64,000 bases of DNA, from assembly GCF_003990335.1 (NCBI RefSeq), contig NZ_CP034683.1, positions 2,521,001-2,585,000 of the forward strand, written 5' to 3'. Every line of letters begins with the position of its first letter. Within the stretch, counting starts at the first letter, position 1. Positions 35,693 through 45,227 of the stretch are shown in pieces. Both the position numbers and the translations under genes were made by a program. This DNA is from Rheinheimera mangrovi (GTDB taxonomy: Bacteria; Pseudomonadota; Gammaproteobacteria; Enterobacterales; Alteromonadaceae). A model generated the notes under the pieces. It made no database searches. It saw nothing but the letters and a program-made list of their open reading frames with translations, and had not been told where the DNA came from.

Positions 35693-35708
35693 ATGCGTTT
35701 ATACGCAT
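35693..35708. promoter_or_regulatory. perfect 6-4-6 palindrome upstream of the acyl-CoA dehydrogenase
   Basis: ATGCGT-TTAT-ACGCAT, a perfect inverted repeat in the 177-bp spacer between mmsA and the acyl-CoA dehydrogenase, 69 bp before that gene's start. It has the same 6-4-6 layout as the LiuR-like sites but a different sequence. It could be an internal operator. Confidence 0.45.
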
Positions 35709-35801
35709 TTAATCTGGCTTGGTTGTTTGCCTAAAGGCTTTTTATTCATAAAGCGTTCTGCTTCTCACGCAGAGCAAACAGAACGTTTTTCTGCTGCTTA
35801 A

Positions 35802-37298
35802 TTAACGCAGGTTAATCGACATATTAGGGCCTGACACCGGAATGGAGTCGTCAAACCAACGGGCGGTAATGGTTTTGGTTTCTGTGTAAAAACGCACAGC
35901 TTGTTTACCGTAAGCATGTTGATCGCCATAGAACGAGCCTTTCCAGCCTGTGAAAGAGAAAAATGGCAGAGGTACAGGAATAGGAATGTTGATACCGACC
36001 TGACCTACTTCAATTTCATGCTGGTATTTACGCGCTGCAGCGCCACTGGCGGTGAAAATAGAAGTACCGTTGCCATATGGGCTGTTGTTCACCAGCTCAA
36101 TGGCTTCATCCAACGAAGCGGCATTCACTGTAGCCAGTACTGGGCCAAAGATCTCTTCTTTGTAGATGGTCATATCAGGAGTGACATCACTAAATACAGT
36201 TGGCCCCACCCAGTTGCCATTTGGATAACCCGCCACTTTGATATCTGAGCCATCCACTAAACAAGTGGCGCCTTCGACTTTGCCTTGTTCAATTAAAGAC
36301 AAAATACGGGCCTTCGCCTGAGGGCTGATTTGTGGGCCGTAGGCAGCTTCAGGGTCTGTGTACACACCTGGGCGCACTTTAGCGATGGCAGCGGCAACTT
36401 CCGGGATCCACTGCTGCGAATCACCGACAAAAACAGCCACAGAAATCGCCATACAACGCTGCCCTGCAGCACCGACTGAAGCGCCAACCAAGGCATTGAT
36501 CACTTGTTGTTTATTGGCATCCGGCATGATGACCATATGGTTTTTGGCACCAGCAAAAGCCTGCACACGTTTTAAATGGTCAGTGCCTGTTTTGTAAATG
36601 TACTGGCCGACATTAACAGAGCCAACAAAAGAAATAGCTTTGATGTCCGGGTGACGTAATAACACATCCACCTGCTCTTTGTTGCCATGCACCACCTGCA
36701 ATACGCCTGCAGGTGCACCAGCTAAAGCAAAAAGCTCAGCGATTTTATTCACTGTCATCGGATCTTGTTCAGACGGCTTCAGAATAAAAGTGTTACCGCA
36801 GGCAATAGCCATAGGGAACATCCACAGCGGGATCATAGCCGGGAAGTTAAAAGGCGTAATACCAGCACACACACCTAAAGGCTGAATATAGCTGTAGGTG
36901 TCGATGCTGCGTGCTACGTTTTCCACCGTCTCGCCCATCATCAACGACGGAATATTCGCCGCTTGTTCCACCACTTCAATACCACGCCAGACGTCACCTT
37001 TGGCATCTTCCACTGTCTTGCCTAATTCACGGCAAATAATCTCAGCAATTTCAGCCTGGTGTTCTTTTAATAAGTGAGCAAAACGCATCATTAAACGGGC
37101 ACGTTCTGACACCGGCACTTCTTTCCAGCTTTTAAAAGCTTCTTTGGCGGAGGCAATAGCATAAGCCATTTCATCTGCGGTAGTGCAAGGCACCTGAGCT
37201 ATCACGTCCTGAGTGGCAGGATCGGTCACCGGAATAAAACGCTCTGACTTGGACGGGACAAATTCACCGTTGATAAATAACTGAACCTGGTGGGCCAT
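35802..37298 (-). CDS. mmsA: CoA-acylating methylmalonate-semialdehyde dehydrogenase
   Basis: MmsA converts methylmalonate semialdehyde, NAD and CoA to propionyl-CoA and CO2, ending valine catabolism. The 498-aa aldehyde-dehydrogenase protein has [20 protein letters not shown] near residue 140, [12 protein letters not shown], and the catalytic Cys in [14 protein letters not shown] (Arg-Cys-Met is typical of MmsA). I chose the ATG at 37298, preceded by AAGGGGAGAG; a longer frame runs into the dispersed repeat. The repeat ends 17 bp upstream and appears to supply part of the leader. Confidence 0.96.
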   Translation of the reverse strand: MAHQVQLFINGEFVPSKSERFIPVTDPATQDVIAQVPCTTADEMAYAIASAKEAFKSWKEVPVSERARLMMRFAHLLKEHQAEIAEIICRELGKTVEDAKGDVWRGIEVVEQAANIPSLMMGETVENVARSIDTYSYIQPLGVCAGITPFNFPAMIPLWMFPMAIACGNTFILKPSEQDPMTVNKIAELFALAGAPAGVLQVVHGNKEQVDVLLRHPDIKAISFVGSVNVGQYIYKTGTDHLKRVQAFAGAKNHMVIMPDANKQQVINALVGASVGAAGQRCMAISVAVFVGDSQQWIPEVAAAIAKVRPGVYTDPEAAYGPQISPQAKARILSLIEQGKVEGATCLVDGSDIKVAGYPNGNWVGPTVFSDVTPDMTIYKEEIFGPVLATVNAASLDEAIELVNNSPYGNGTSIFTASGAAARKYQHEIEVGQVGINIPIPVPLPFFSFTGWKGSFYGDQHAYGKQAVRFYTETKTITARWFDDSIPVSGPNMSINLR

Positions 37299-37314
37299 AA
37301 TACTTCTCTCCCCT

Positions 37315-37439
37315 TTATAGCCTTCGTATTTGACGCCACAGCGGCGTTGACTGCGCTTCTCGCCCCAGTCACCCATTCCTTATTGAAAAGGGACAACTAT
37401 GCTCCTGGGGTCTCGCTCGCTTGCCGCCTTGCTGCAACA
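37315..37439 (-). repeat. dispersed intergenic repeat, copy 2, upstream of mmsA
   Basis: Read on the minus strand it starts TGTTGCAGCAAGGCGGCAAG, passes ACCCCAGGAGCATAG, GTGACTGGGGCGAG and GCAGTCAACGCCGC, and ends GAAGGCTATAA. This is the order of blocks seen at 4641-4750. The inner hairpin arms ACCCCAG and CTGGGG still pair although they differ from copy 1 (CCCTA/TAGGG). It fills most of the spacer between the thiolase and mmsA genes. Confidence 0.7.
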
Positions 37440-37512
37440 CCAATTACTTTGGCTATTTTTTGTTAAATTAAACCTGTTGATTTGAATATATTTTTTATTA
37501 AATTCTTTAAAG

Positions 37513-37538
37513 CAAAAGGCGCAGTTTTTACCGCGCCT
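37513..37538 (-). terminator. stem-loop after the thiolase gene
   Basis: On the minus strand AGGCGC, a loop containing GTAAAAAC, then GCGCCT followed by TTTTGC. A 6-bp stem with T-rich tail, 12 bp after the thiolase stop. It lies inside the predicted ivd operon, so it may attenuate rather than end transcription. Confidence 0.55.
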
Positions 37539-37549
37539 CTTTTTATTTA

Positions 37550-38734
37550 TTACGGCAGCTCTACCGCTAAAGCCACAGCTTCGCCACCACCTATACATAA
37601 AGTAGCGATACCACGTTTTAAACCACGGGCTTTTAACGCATGAATTAAAGTCACCAGAATTCGGGCACCTGAAGCGCCAATAGGATGACCTAAAGCACAA
37701 GCACCGCCGTTGACGTTGACTTTGTTGACATCCAACTTCAGCTCTTTAATCGCCAGCATGGTCACCATGGCAAAAGCTTCGTTGATTTCCCACAAATCAA
37801 CATCGGCAGTTGTCCAGCCCAGTTTGGCTAACAGCTTAGTCACTGCACCCACTGGAGCTACAGTGAAAAGCTCTGGTTGCTGTGAATGCGTGGCATGACC
37901 CACCACATGAGCCAATACAGTTTTATTCTGTGCTTGGGCATCTTCAGCACGCATCAGTACTAATGCAGCTGCACCGTCAGAAATAGAGCTGGAGTTAGCT
38001 GCTGTGATAGTGCCATCTTTAGCAAAAGCTGGTTTTAAGCTTGGGATTTTGTCGACTTTGGCATTACCAGGTTGCTCGTCTGTGGCAAAAGTCACTTCGC
38101 CTTTACGGGTCTGGAAGGTCACAGGGGCGATTTCTTCAACAAAAGCGCCAGAACTGATAGCCTGTTGTGCTCGGGTTAACGACAACACGGCGTACTCATC
38201 CATCTGAGTGCGGCTGAAATCATGCTCGTCGGCCGTTTTCTGCGCGAAACACCCCATGGCTTTACCATCGTAGGCATTTTCCAGACCATCCAGCATCATA
38301 TGATCTTTGACTTCAGCATGGCCCATTCGCATACCGGCACGGGCTTTTGGCAGAATATAAGGAGCATTTGACATAGACTCCATGCCACCTGCAACGACGA
38401 CATCAGCAGAACCAGCACGCAACAAATCAGTGGCTAACATCACAGATTTTAAACCTGAACCACAAACTTTATTGATGGTGGTTGCACCTGCTGATAAAGG
38501 TAAACCTGCTTTTAAGGTGGCTTGGCGAGCAGGAGCCTGACCTAAACCAGCTGGTAATACGCAGCCCATGATGACTTCACTTACAGCTGAGCCATCCACA
38601 GCGGCTTGTTCTAATGCAGCTTTGATAGCTTGTGCACCTAAATCAGTGCTGCTCACGTCAGACAAGCCACCTAAAAATCCACCCATCGCCGTTCTTTTGG
38701 CTGCCACTATGGCAATTTTTTCGTGCTGCGCCAT
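37550..38734 (-). CDS. acetyl-CoA acetyltransferase (thiolase)
   Basis: A 394-aa thiolase that splits 2-methylacetoacetyl-CoA (isoleucine) or acetoacetyl-CoA (leucine) with CoA. Catalytic residues are in the usual blocks: Cys in NKVCGSGLKS (near 90), His in CALGHPIGASGARI, and the second Cys in ATLCIGGGEAVAL. I chose the ATG at 38734 with GGAG 8 bp upstream. It is the first gene of the minus-strand catabolic operon, divergent from liuR, with LiuR-like sites between. In Shewanella the corresponding gene is often called atoB or ivdA; I leave the symbol open. Confidence 0.94.
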   Translation of the reverse strand: MAQHEKIAIVAAKRTAMGGFLGGLSDVSSTDLGAQAIKAALEQAAVDGSAVSEVIMGCVLPAGLGQAPARQATLKAGLPLSAGATTINKVCGSGLKSVMLATDLLRAGSADVVVAGGMESMSNAPYILPKARAGMRMGHAEVKDHMMLDGLENAYDGKAMGCFAQKTADEHDFSRTQMDEYAVLSLTRAQQAISSGAFVEEIAPVTFQTRKGEVTFATDEQPGNAKVDKIPSLKPAFAKDGTITAANSSSISDGAAALVLMRAEDAQAQNKTVLAHVVGHATHSQQPELFTVAPVGAVTKLLAKLGWTTADVDLWEINEAFAMVTMLAIKELKLDVNKVNVNGGACALGHPIGASGARILVTLIHALKARGLKRGIATLCIGGGEAVALAVELP

Positions 38735-38799
38735 GTTCATTTCTCCGTCGTTCAGAAGCATGATGAAAAAGTTGGGCCTCACACTACACCAAATTTACG

Positions 38800-38815
38800 T
38801 TTACGCCAACGTCAA
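38800..38815. promoter_or_regulatory. putative LiuR operator 1 (thiolase side)
   Basis: TTTACG-CCAA-CGTCAA, a 6-4-6 inverted repeat with one mismatch, 66 bp upstream of the thiolase start. A further TTTACG half-site directly precedes it (38794-38799). The layout matches operator 2. Confidence 0.7.
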
Positions 38816-38948
38816 CCCACTAACACTATGGTTGTATAAGGTGGAAAAGGTTCAGAAAAATGCACGCTTTGCCCTGCCGCTTTGGCACTTTAACTTTACA
38901 TCCTACCGAAGCAATTCGCCGCCAGCCCTTAATTGACGCGAACATAGC

Positions 38949-38964
38949 TTTACCTTTACGTAAA
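38949..38964. promoter_or_regulatory. putative LiuR operator 2 and liuR promoter
   Basis: TTTACC-TTTA-CGTAAA, a 6-4-6 inverted repeat with one mismatch, 40 bp before liuR. A TATAGT at 38972-38977 lies 17 bp downstream of TTTACC, giving a plausible -35/-10 pair, so a MerR-type regulator bound here would sit across its own promoter. Confidence 0.7.
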
Positions 38965-39003
38965 CTTCACTTATAGTTATCGCCACTTTACCGGAAGGCC
39001 CTT

Positions 39004-39435
39004 ATGACCGTTCAAGCGACAGCCCAAATGACAGAAAAAGACGACAAAACCTACAGCATCAGCGAGCTGGCAAAAGAGTTTGATATCACCACCCGCAGCA
39101 TTCGTTTTTACGAAGATCAGGGCTTATTAACCCCTCTGCGTCAGGGCCAAACCCGTATTTACAGCCGCAGAGACAGAGTGCGACTCAAACTGATTTTGCG
39201 TGGCAAAAGGCTGGGCTTTAGTTTGTCGGAAACAGGTCAGTTATTCGAGCTGTACGATGCAGATAAAAGCAGCGTGACTCAACTGAGCACCATGCTGAAA
39301 CTGATAGAACAGAAAAAAGCTGAACTGCATCAGCAGATGGATGACATCAAAGTAGTACTGATGGAATTAGTGACAGTAGAAAAACGCTGCCGCGAAACAC
39401 TGGATCAGGCTAAGCAAGTTAAAGAACCGAATTAA
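39004..39435 (+). CDS. liuR: LiuR, MerR-family regulator of branched-chain amino acid degradation
   Basis: A 143-aa MerR-type transcription factor. The winged helix is SISELAKEFDITTRSIRFYE near residues 18-37, followed by DQGLLTPLRQGQTRIYS, and then a long dimerisation coiled coil (LSTMLKLIEQKKAELHQQMD). In Shewanella and Pseudomonas LiuR represses the liu genes; here it is the first gene of the leucine operon and divergent from the Ile/Val operon, so it probably controls both. The inducer is thought to be a pathway CoA ester or leucine-derived compound, not visible here. Confidence 0.93.
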   Translation: MTVQATAQMTEKDDKTYSISELAKEFDITTRSIRFYEDQGLLTPLRQGQTRIYSRRDRVRLKLILRGKRLGFSLSETGQLFELYDADKSSVTQLSTMLKLIEQKKAELHQQMDDIKVVLMELVTVEKRCRETLDQAKQVKEPN

Positions 39436-39535
39436 ATAAAAATAAATTTAAACGAAATCAAATCAATCAATTCCGATAGTAGTGGCATTGCGGTCAGGCA
39501 AACCAATACGCAGGGAACAACGGGGATCAAGAGTC

Positions 39536-40705
39536 ATGATTAGCACATACAAAACTTTAAATTACGATCTGGGCGAAACCGTCGACATGATCCGCGAACA
39601 GGTCAACAGCTTTGCCCGTGATGAAATTGCGCCTCGTGCTGCTCAAATTGACCATGACAACGAGTTCCCTAGTGACTTATGGCGCAAATTTGGCGACCTG
39701 GGTTTATTAGGCATCACTGTCGATGAGAAATACGGTGGTTCAGGTTTAGGTTACCTGGAACACATTGTTGCTATGGAAGAAATCAGCCGCGCTTCTGCCT
39801 CTGTGGCTTTATCTTACGGCGCGCATTCCAATTTATGTGTTAATCAAATAGCCCGTAACGGCAATGAAGCACAAAAACTAAAATACCTGCCGAAGTTATG
39901 TTCTGGTGAGCATATTGGCGCTCTGGCTATGTCTGAACCTAATGCTGGTTCTGATGTAGTATCGATGAAGTTACGCGCCGACAAACAAGGTGACCGTTAC
40001 ATTTTAAACGGCAACAAAATGTGGATCACCAATGGTCCGGATGCCCACACTTATGTGATTTACGCCAAAACCGACATCAATGGCGGCTCCAAAGGCATGA
40101 CAGCTTTTATTGTCGAACGTGGTTTTAAAGGTTTTAGTCAGGCGCAAAAACTCGACAAACTGGGCATGCGCGGCTCAAATACTTGTGAGCTGGTGTTTGA
40201 AGACTGTGAAGTACCGGAAGAAAACGTATTAGGCACTGTAGGCTCAGGCGCCCGCGTGCTGATGTCAGGTCTGGACTATGAACGTGTAGTGTTATCCGGT
40301 GGTCCGCTTGGCATTATGCAAGCCTGTATGGACGTAGTGGTGCCTTATATCCACGACCGCAAACAGTTTGGTCAGTCTATCGGTGAATTCCAGCTGGTGC
40401 AGGGTAAAGTGGCTGATATGTACACCAAAATGAATGCAGCCCGCGCTTATGTCTACACAGTAGCTAAAGCCTGTGACCGTGGTGAAACTACTCGTAAGGA
40501 TGCAGCAGGCGCGATTTTATACAGCGCTGAGCTGGCCACCCAAATGGCGCTGGATGCCATCCAGCTGTTAGGCGGCAATGGTTATATCAATGAATACCCG
40601 ACAGGGCGTTTATTACGCGATGCCAAGCTGTATGAAATCGGTGCTGGTACCTCAGAAATTCGCCGAATGTTAATTGGCCGCGAGTTATTTAACGAATCGA
40701 ACTAA
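39536..40705 (+). CDS. liuA: isovaleryl-CoA dehydrogenase
   Basis: LiuA oxidises isovaleryl-CoA to 3-methylcrotonyl-CoA in leucine breakdown. The 389-aa flavoprotein has [16 protein letters not shown] and [10 protein letters not shown] as FAD blocks. The catalytic Glu is in [15 protein letters not shown], the isovaleryl-specific position, while the C-terminal site reads [12 protein letters not shown], with Gly-Ala-Gly where other acyl-CoA dehydrogenases keep Glu. This supports the substrate call. I chose the ATG at 39536 ([12 protein letters not shown]); an earlier GTG at 39482 would add unlikely residues. A strong stem-loop follows 34 bp after the stop. Confidence 0.95.
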   Translation: MISTYKTLNYDLGETVDMIREQVNSFARDEIAPRAAQIDHDNEFPSDLWRKFGDLGLLGITVDEKYGGSGLGYLEHIVAMEEISRASASVALSYGAHSNLCVNQIARNGNEAQKLKYLPKLCSGEHIGALAMSEPNAGSDVVSMKLRADKQGDRYILNGNKMWITNGPDAHTYVIYAKTDINGGSKGMTAFIVERGFKGFSQAQKLDKLGMRGSNTCELVFEDCEVPEENVLGTVGSGARVLMSGLDYERVVLSGGPLGIMQACMDVVVPYIHDRKQFGQSIGEFQLVQGKVADMYTKMNAARAYVYTVAKACDRGETTRKDAAGAILYSAELATQMALDAIQLLGGNGYINEYPTGRLLRDAKLYEIGAGTSEIRRMLIGRELFNESN

Positions 40706-40738
40706 TCGCGATCTGTGCAGACTTATAACCAATAAAGT

Positions 40739-40763
40739 AAGCCGGACTCCTGTCCGGCTTTTC
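40739..40763 (+). terminator. intrinsic terminator-like stem between liuA and liuB
   Basis: AAGCCGGAC (40739-40747), loop TCCT, GTCCGGCTT (40752-40760), then TTCC. A perfect 9-bp stem inside the liu operon. The T tract is short, so read-through or attenuation is likely. Confidence 0.75.
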
Positions 40764-40791
40764 CTAGACCCTGTAGCCAAAGGTGGTGAAT

Positions 40792-42399
40792 GTGGCCAGA
40801 CTGAATAGCAAAATTAATCCACGCAGTGATGAATTTATCCAGAACGCTCAGGCGATGCAGCTCTTGGTGGATGATTTAGAGCAAAAAGTACAACAAATCA
40901 AATTAGGTGGCGGCGAAGCGCTGATTGCCCGTCATACCTCGCGTGGCAAGCTGTTTGTCCGCGACCGTATTCAAAAACTACTGGACCCGGGTTCTCCTTT
41001 TTTAGAAGTAGGTCAATTCGCTGGCTGGGAATGTTATGACGATTATGTACCAGCTGCTGGTGTGGTTGCAGGTATAGGCCGGGTCAATGGCGTTGAGTGT
41101 ATGATTGTCGCCAACGACGCCACAGTCAAAGGCGGTACTTATTACCCGCTGACGGTGAAAAAACACGTACGAGCGCAGGAAATCGCCGAAAACTGTCACC
41201 TGCCCTGTATCTATCTGGTCGACTCAGGCGGCGCTAACCTGCCCCGTCAGGACGAAGTCTTCCCCGATAAGTTGCACTTTGGCCGCATCTTTTTTAACCA
41301 GGCCCGTATGTCTGCCAAGGGGATCCCACAAATCGCTGTAGTAATGGGCCTTTGTACCGCAGGTGGTGCTTATGTGCCGGCTATGGCAGATGAAAGCATA
41401 ATCGTCAAAGATCAGGGCACTATCTTTTTAGCTGGTCCACCATTGGTCAAAGCCGCCACAGGCGAAGAAGTCACTGCAGAAGAGTTAGGTGGTGCTGATG
41501 TGCACTGCAAAATCTCCGGTGTGGCCGATCACTATGCGCTCAATGATGAACATGCGCTGCAACTGGCGCGTAATGCCGTCAGTCGCCTGAATCATCAAAA
41601 ACCAGTGCAAGGTGATGTGCGCCCTGTCGAAGCCCCGCTTTATGACGCCAGCGAGCTGTACGGCATAGTCGGCACAGATCTGAAAAAGCCTTTTGATGTG
41701 CGTGAAGTGATAGCCCGTATTGTCGACGGTTCAGACTTTGACGAATTTAAACAATTTTATGGCGCTACTTTAGTCTGCGGTTTTGCCCGCATTTTTGGCC
41801 AGCCCATCGGCATAGTGGCTAATAACGGCATCCTGTTTTCTGAGTCGGCGCAAAAAGGCGCTCACTTTATTGAGCTCTGTGCCCAGCGTAAAATTCCGCT
41901 GTTGTTCCTGCAAAATATCACCGGCTTTATGGTCGGCAAAAAATACGAAGCCGAAGGCATTGCTAAACACGGCGCCAAAATGGTGATGGCGGTGTCTTGT
42001 GCCAATGTGCCGAAATTTACCGTATTAATCGGCGGCTCATATGGCGCTGGTAACTACGGCATGTGTGGCCGCGCTTATGATCCAACCATGATGTGGATGT
42101 GGCCTAATGCCCGCATTTCAGTGATGGGTGGCGAACAGGCCGCTGGTGTGATGGCCACTGTGACAAAAGATGCCTTAGCCCGCAAAGGCGAAAGCTTAAC
42201 AGCCGAAGCTGAACAAGCGATTCGTCAGCCTATTGTCGCCCAGTATGAGCAACAAGGTCACCCCTACTACGCCAGTGCGCGTTTATGGGATGACGGCATT
42301 ATAGACCCGGCACAAACCCGTATGGTGGTTGGCCTGGCTCTGACCGCAGCGCTGAATGCACCTGTCGCTGAATCTAAATTCGGCGTGTTTCGCATGTAA
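40792..42399 (+). CDS. liuB: methylcrotonyl-CoA carboxylase, carboxyltransferase (beta) subunit
   Basis: LiuB is the carboxyltransferase half of biotin-dependent methylcrotonyl-CoA carboxylase, which makes 3-methylglutaconyl-CoA. The 535-aa protein has the double crotonase-like fold with [36 protein letters not shown], and [21 protein letters not shown] chose the GTG at 40792 because AGGTGG lies 5-8 bp upstream; GTG codons at 40783 and 40786 are alternatives. Length is normal. It works with the biotin subunit LiuD two genes downstream. Confidence 0.95.
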   Translation: MARLNSKINPRSDEFIQNAQAMQLLVDDLEQKVQQIKLGGGEALIARHTSRGKLFVRDRIQKLLDPGSPFLEVGQFAGWECYDDYVPAAGVVAGIGRVNGVECMIVANDATVKGGTYYPLTVKKHVRAQEIAENCHLPCIYLVDSGGANLPRQDEVFPDKLHFGRIFFNQARMSAKGIPQIAVVMGLCTAGGAYVPAMADESIIVKDQGTIFLAGPPLVKAATGEEVTAEELGGADVHCKISGVADHYALNDEHALQLARNAVSRLNHQKPVQGDVRPVEAPLYDASELYGIVGTDLKKPFDVREVIARIVDGSDFDEFKQFYGATLVCGFARIFGQPIGIVANNGILFSESAQKGAHFIELCAQRKIPLLFLQNITGFMVGKKYEAEGIAKHGAKMVMAVSCANVPKFTVLIGGSYGAGNYGMCGRAYDPTMMWMWPNARISVMGGEQAAGVMATVTKDALARKGESLTAEAEQAIRQPIVAQYEQQGHPYYASARLWDDGIIDPAQTRMVVGLALTAALNAPVAESKFGVFRM

Positions 42400-42417
42400 G
42401 GGGCTGGAGTAAATACA

Positions 42418-43215
42418 ATGCAAAACTATACAACTATTACCACTAGTGTGAACTCGTCCGGTGTCGCAGAACTGGTGCTGAACCGTGCTGAAGTACATAA
42501 CGCCTTTGACGACAGCATGATAGGCGAATTAATTGACGCGCTGAAAAGTCTGGCCGCTAACCCGGCAGTGCGGGTGCTGCTGCTTAAATCCAAGGGTAAA
42601 AACTTCAGCGCAGGTGCCGATCTGAACTGGATGCGCTCTATGGCTGAGAAAAACTACCAGCAAAACTTAGCAGATGCAGGTCAGCTCGCAGAGCTGATGC
42701 GCCAATTAGATTGCTTCCCTGCCCCCACTATTGCACTGGTACAAGGTGCTGCTTTTGGTGGTGCTTTGGGTTTAGTCTCCTGCTGCGATATAGCCCTTGC
42801 CGAACAAGGTGCCAGCTTTTGTTTAAGTGAAGTAAAAATTGGTTTAATACCGGCTGTGATCAGCCCCTATGTGATGCGTGCTATTGGTGAGCGTGCCAGC
42901 CGCCGTTATTTCTTAACGGCTGAGCGTTTTGATGCAGCAACAGCGCTGAACTTGGGTTTAGTGCATCAATTAGTGGACGCTGGTGGCCTTGATGCTGCAG
43001 CAGAATATTTTGTTGGCATCTTACTGAATAACAGCCCTGCCGCTTTGCGCTCTGCCAAAGAGCTGATGGCGGCCGTTCACAATCAACCTATAGATCAGCA
43101 ACTGATAAACAGCACCTCTGAGCGCATTGCTGCTATTCGGGTATCAAATGAAGGGCAGGAAGGTTTAAACGCCTTTTTACAAAAACGTACTCCGGCCTGG
43201 ATCCGGTCAGAATAA
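42418..43215 (+). CDS. liuC: methylglutaconyl-CoA hydratase
   Basis: LiuC hydrates 3-methylglutaconyl-CoA to HMG-CoA. The 265-aa crotonase has the oxyanion loop KNFSAGADLNWM near residue 62, AAFGGALGLVSCCDIALAE and LSEVKIGLIPAVISPYV, the last block typical of this hydratase. Unlike the hydratase at 33569, the position equivalent to its first catalytic Glu is Gly-Leu-Val, as is usual for this subgroup. A TGGAG sequence precedes the ATG. It lies 18 bp after liuB and 14 bp before liuD. Confidence 0.93.
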   Translation: MQNYTTITTSVNSSGVAELVLNRAEVHNAFDDSMIGELIDALKSLAANPAVRVLLLKSKGKNFSAGADLNWMRSMAEKNYQQNLADAGQLAELMRQLDCFPAPTIALVQGAAFGGALGLVSCCDIALAEQGASFCLSEVKIGLIPAVISPYVMRAIGERASRRYFLTAERFDAATALNLGLVHQLVDAGGLDAAAEYFVGILLNNSPAALRSAKELMAAVHNQPIDQQLINSTSERIAAIRVSNEGQEGLNAFLQKRTPAWIRSE

Positions 43216-43229
43216 GGATAAACAGACTG

Positions 43230-45206
43230 ATGTTTCGCAAAATTTTGATCGCCAACCGGGGCGAAATCGCCTGCCGCGTGATAGAAACCGCGCATAAACT
43301 GGGTATTCGTTGTGTCGCTGTCTATTCAGAAGCAGACGCCAACGCTCGTCATGTGCATATGGCTGATGAAGCTTTTTTATTAGGCCCGGCGCCAAGCAAA
43401 GAATCCTATCTACGTGCTGATAAAATTCTGGAAATCGCCAAATTAAGTGGTGCTGAAGCCGTGCACCCTGGTTATGGTTTTTTATCTGAAAACGAAGGTT
43501 TTGCCGAAGCCTGTGCCAAAGCTGGAGTGGTTTTTATTGGCCCACCAGTGCCTGCCATAGCCGCTATGGGCAGTAAAAGTGCCGCCAAAGAGATTATGAC
43601 CCAAGCCGGTGTGCCTTTAGTGCCTGGTTACCATGGCGACAATCAGGACCCAACCTTTTTACAACAACAAGCTGATCTGGTGGGCTATCCGCTGCTACTC
43701 AAAGCCGCTTATGGCGGTGGTGGTAAAGGTATGCGGGTGGTCTGGAACAGTGGCGAATTTGCTGAAGCTTTGGCTGGCGCTAAACGCGAAGCCTTAAATG
43801 GTTTTGGCAACGATAAAGTGCTGATGGAACGCTACCTGACTAAACCCCGCCATGTCGAAATTCAGGTGTTTGCCGACAGTTTTGGCAATGCGGTGTATTT
43901 AGCAGAACGCGATTGCTCGATACAGCGCCGTCACCAGAAAGTCATTGAAGAAGCACCTGCACCGAACTTCAGTACGGAGCAACGTAAAGCCATGGGCGAA
44001 GCTGCGGTCAAAGCGGCAAAAGCTATCGCCTATCAGGGTGCTGGTACTGTTGAATTCTTATTTGATGAAGACGGCTCTTTCTACTTTATGGAAATGAATA
44101 CCCGTCTGCAGGTAGAACACCCTGTCACCGAAATGATCACAGGCCAGGACTTGGTGAAATGGCAGTTGTTGGTCGCCAGTGGCCAGCCTTTGCCTTTAAC
44201 TCAGGATCAAATCACTATTGATGGCCATGCCATTGAGGTGCGGGTTTATGCTGAAGATCCGGATCATGATTTCCTGCCAGCTACCGGCAAACTGACCTAT
44301 TTACGCCAGCCTGAAAGCAGCCGTTATGTGCGGGTGGATACAGGCGTAGTAGAAAACGACGAAGTCTCGCCATTTTACGATCCTATGATCGCTAAACTTA
44401 TTGTTTGGGATGAAAACCGTGACCGCGCCATAGCCCGTATGCTGCGAGCTTTGGACGACTACTGTATTGCCGGCGTGAAAAATAACCTGAATTTCTTAAC
44501 CCGTTTAGTGGAGCAACCAGCTTTTGCCAAAGCCGAACTGGATACGCATTTTATTGAACGGCACAAAGAGTCTTTATTTGCTCCAGGTCAATCTGAATCC
44601 GAACAAGCCAGTTTATTGGCGGCTCTGTATCTGTTACTGAAAGAACGTTCAGAAAAACAAGACGATCAAAGCCCATGGGCTTTGTGTTCAGGCTGGCGTT
44701 TAAACGAAGTGCCAACTGTGTCTTTCCCGTTGCTTTATCAGGATGAAACCCGCCTGGTCAGCATCAGCTCTGAAGGCAAAACACTGAGCTTAACCCAACA
44801 AGGTGTGACCACTCCTGCCACCGCCAGCTTGCAAGGTGATGAACTGCTGGCCAATTTACATGGTCATCAGCTCAAAGTGCGGGTCAGCCAGTATCAGGAC
44901 ACTGTATCTGTCTTTATCAAACATCAGCGTTATGATTTTGTGTACCAGACACAAGTCCAGACGCAAGTCGACGACAGCGCAGCAGAGGGCAGCCTGACAG
45001 CCCCAATGAACGGTACTATTGTCGCCGTGATGGTAGAAAAAGGTGAGTCAGTCCGCGCTGGCCAGACGCTGCTGGTGATGGAGGCGATGAAAATGGAATA
45101 CAGCATCAAGGCGCCTAAAGATGGTATGGTCAATCAGCTGTTTTACGCTGCTGGTGATCTGGTGAAAGATGGCGCTCAGCTACTGGACTTTACCCCAGCT
45201 GACTAA
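43230..45206 (+). CDS. liuD: methylcrotonyl-CoA carboxylase, biotin-containing (alpha) subunit
   Basis: LiuD carries biotin carboxylase and biotin carrier domains. The 658-aa protein starts KILIANRGEIACRVI, has the ATP-grasp loop KAAYGGGGKGMRVV near residue 160 and FMEMNTRLQVEHPVTEM near 290. The C-terminal biotinyl domain has VMEAMKMEYS, where Lys is biotinylated. Length and domain order are normal for the MCC alpha subunit. It is cotranscribed with liuBC and liuE; a biotin ligase would be needed from elsewhere in the genome. Confidence 0.96.
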   Translation: MFRKILIANRGEIACRVIETAHKLGIRCVAVYSEADANARHVHMADEAFLLGPAPSKESYLRADKILEIAKLSGAEAVHPGYGFLSENEGFAEACAKAGVVFIGPPVPAIAAMGSKSAAKEIMTQAGVPLVPGYHGDNQDPTFLQQQADLVGYPLLLKAAYGGGGKGMRVVWNSGEFAEALAGAKREALNGFGNDKVLMERYLTKPRHVEIQVFADSFGNAVYLAERDCSIQRRHQKVIEEAPAPNFSTEQRKAMGEAAVKAAKAIAYQGAGTVEFLFDEDGSFYFMEMNTRLQVEHPVTEMITGQDLVKWQLLVASGQPLPLTQDQITIDGHAIEVRVYAEDPDHDFLPATGKLTYLRQPESSRYVRVDTGVVENDEVSPFYDPMIAKLIVWDENRDRAIARMLRALDDYCIAGVKNNLNFLTRLVEQPAFAKAELDTHFIERHKESLFAPGQSESEQASLLAALYLLLKERSEKQDDQSPWALCSGWRLNEVPTVSFPLLYQDETRLVSISSEGKTLSLTQQGVTTPATASLQGDELLANLHGHQLKVRVSQYQDTVSVFIKHQRYDFVYQTQVQTQVDDSAAEGSLTAPMNGTIVAVMVEKGESVRAGQTLLVMEAMKMEYSIKAPKDGMVNQLFYAAGDLVKDGAQLLDFTPAD

Positions 45207-45227
45207 CAGACCGATGTGGAGAGAAAG

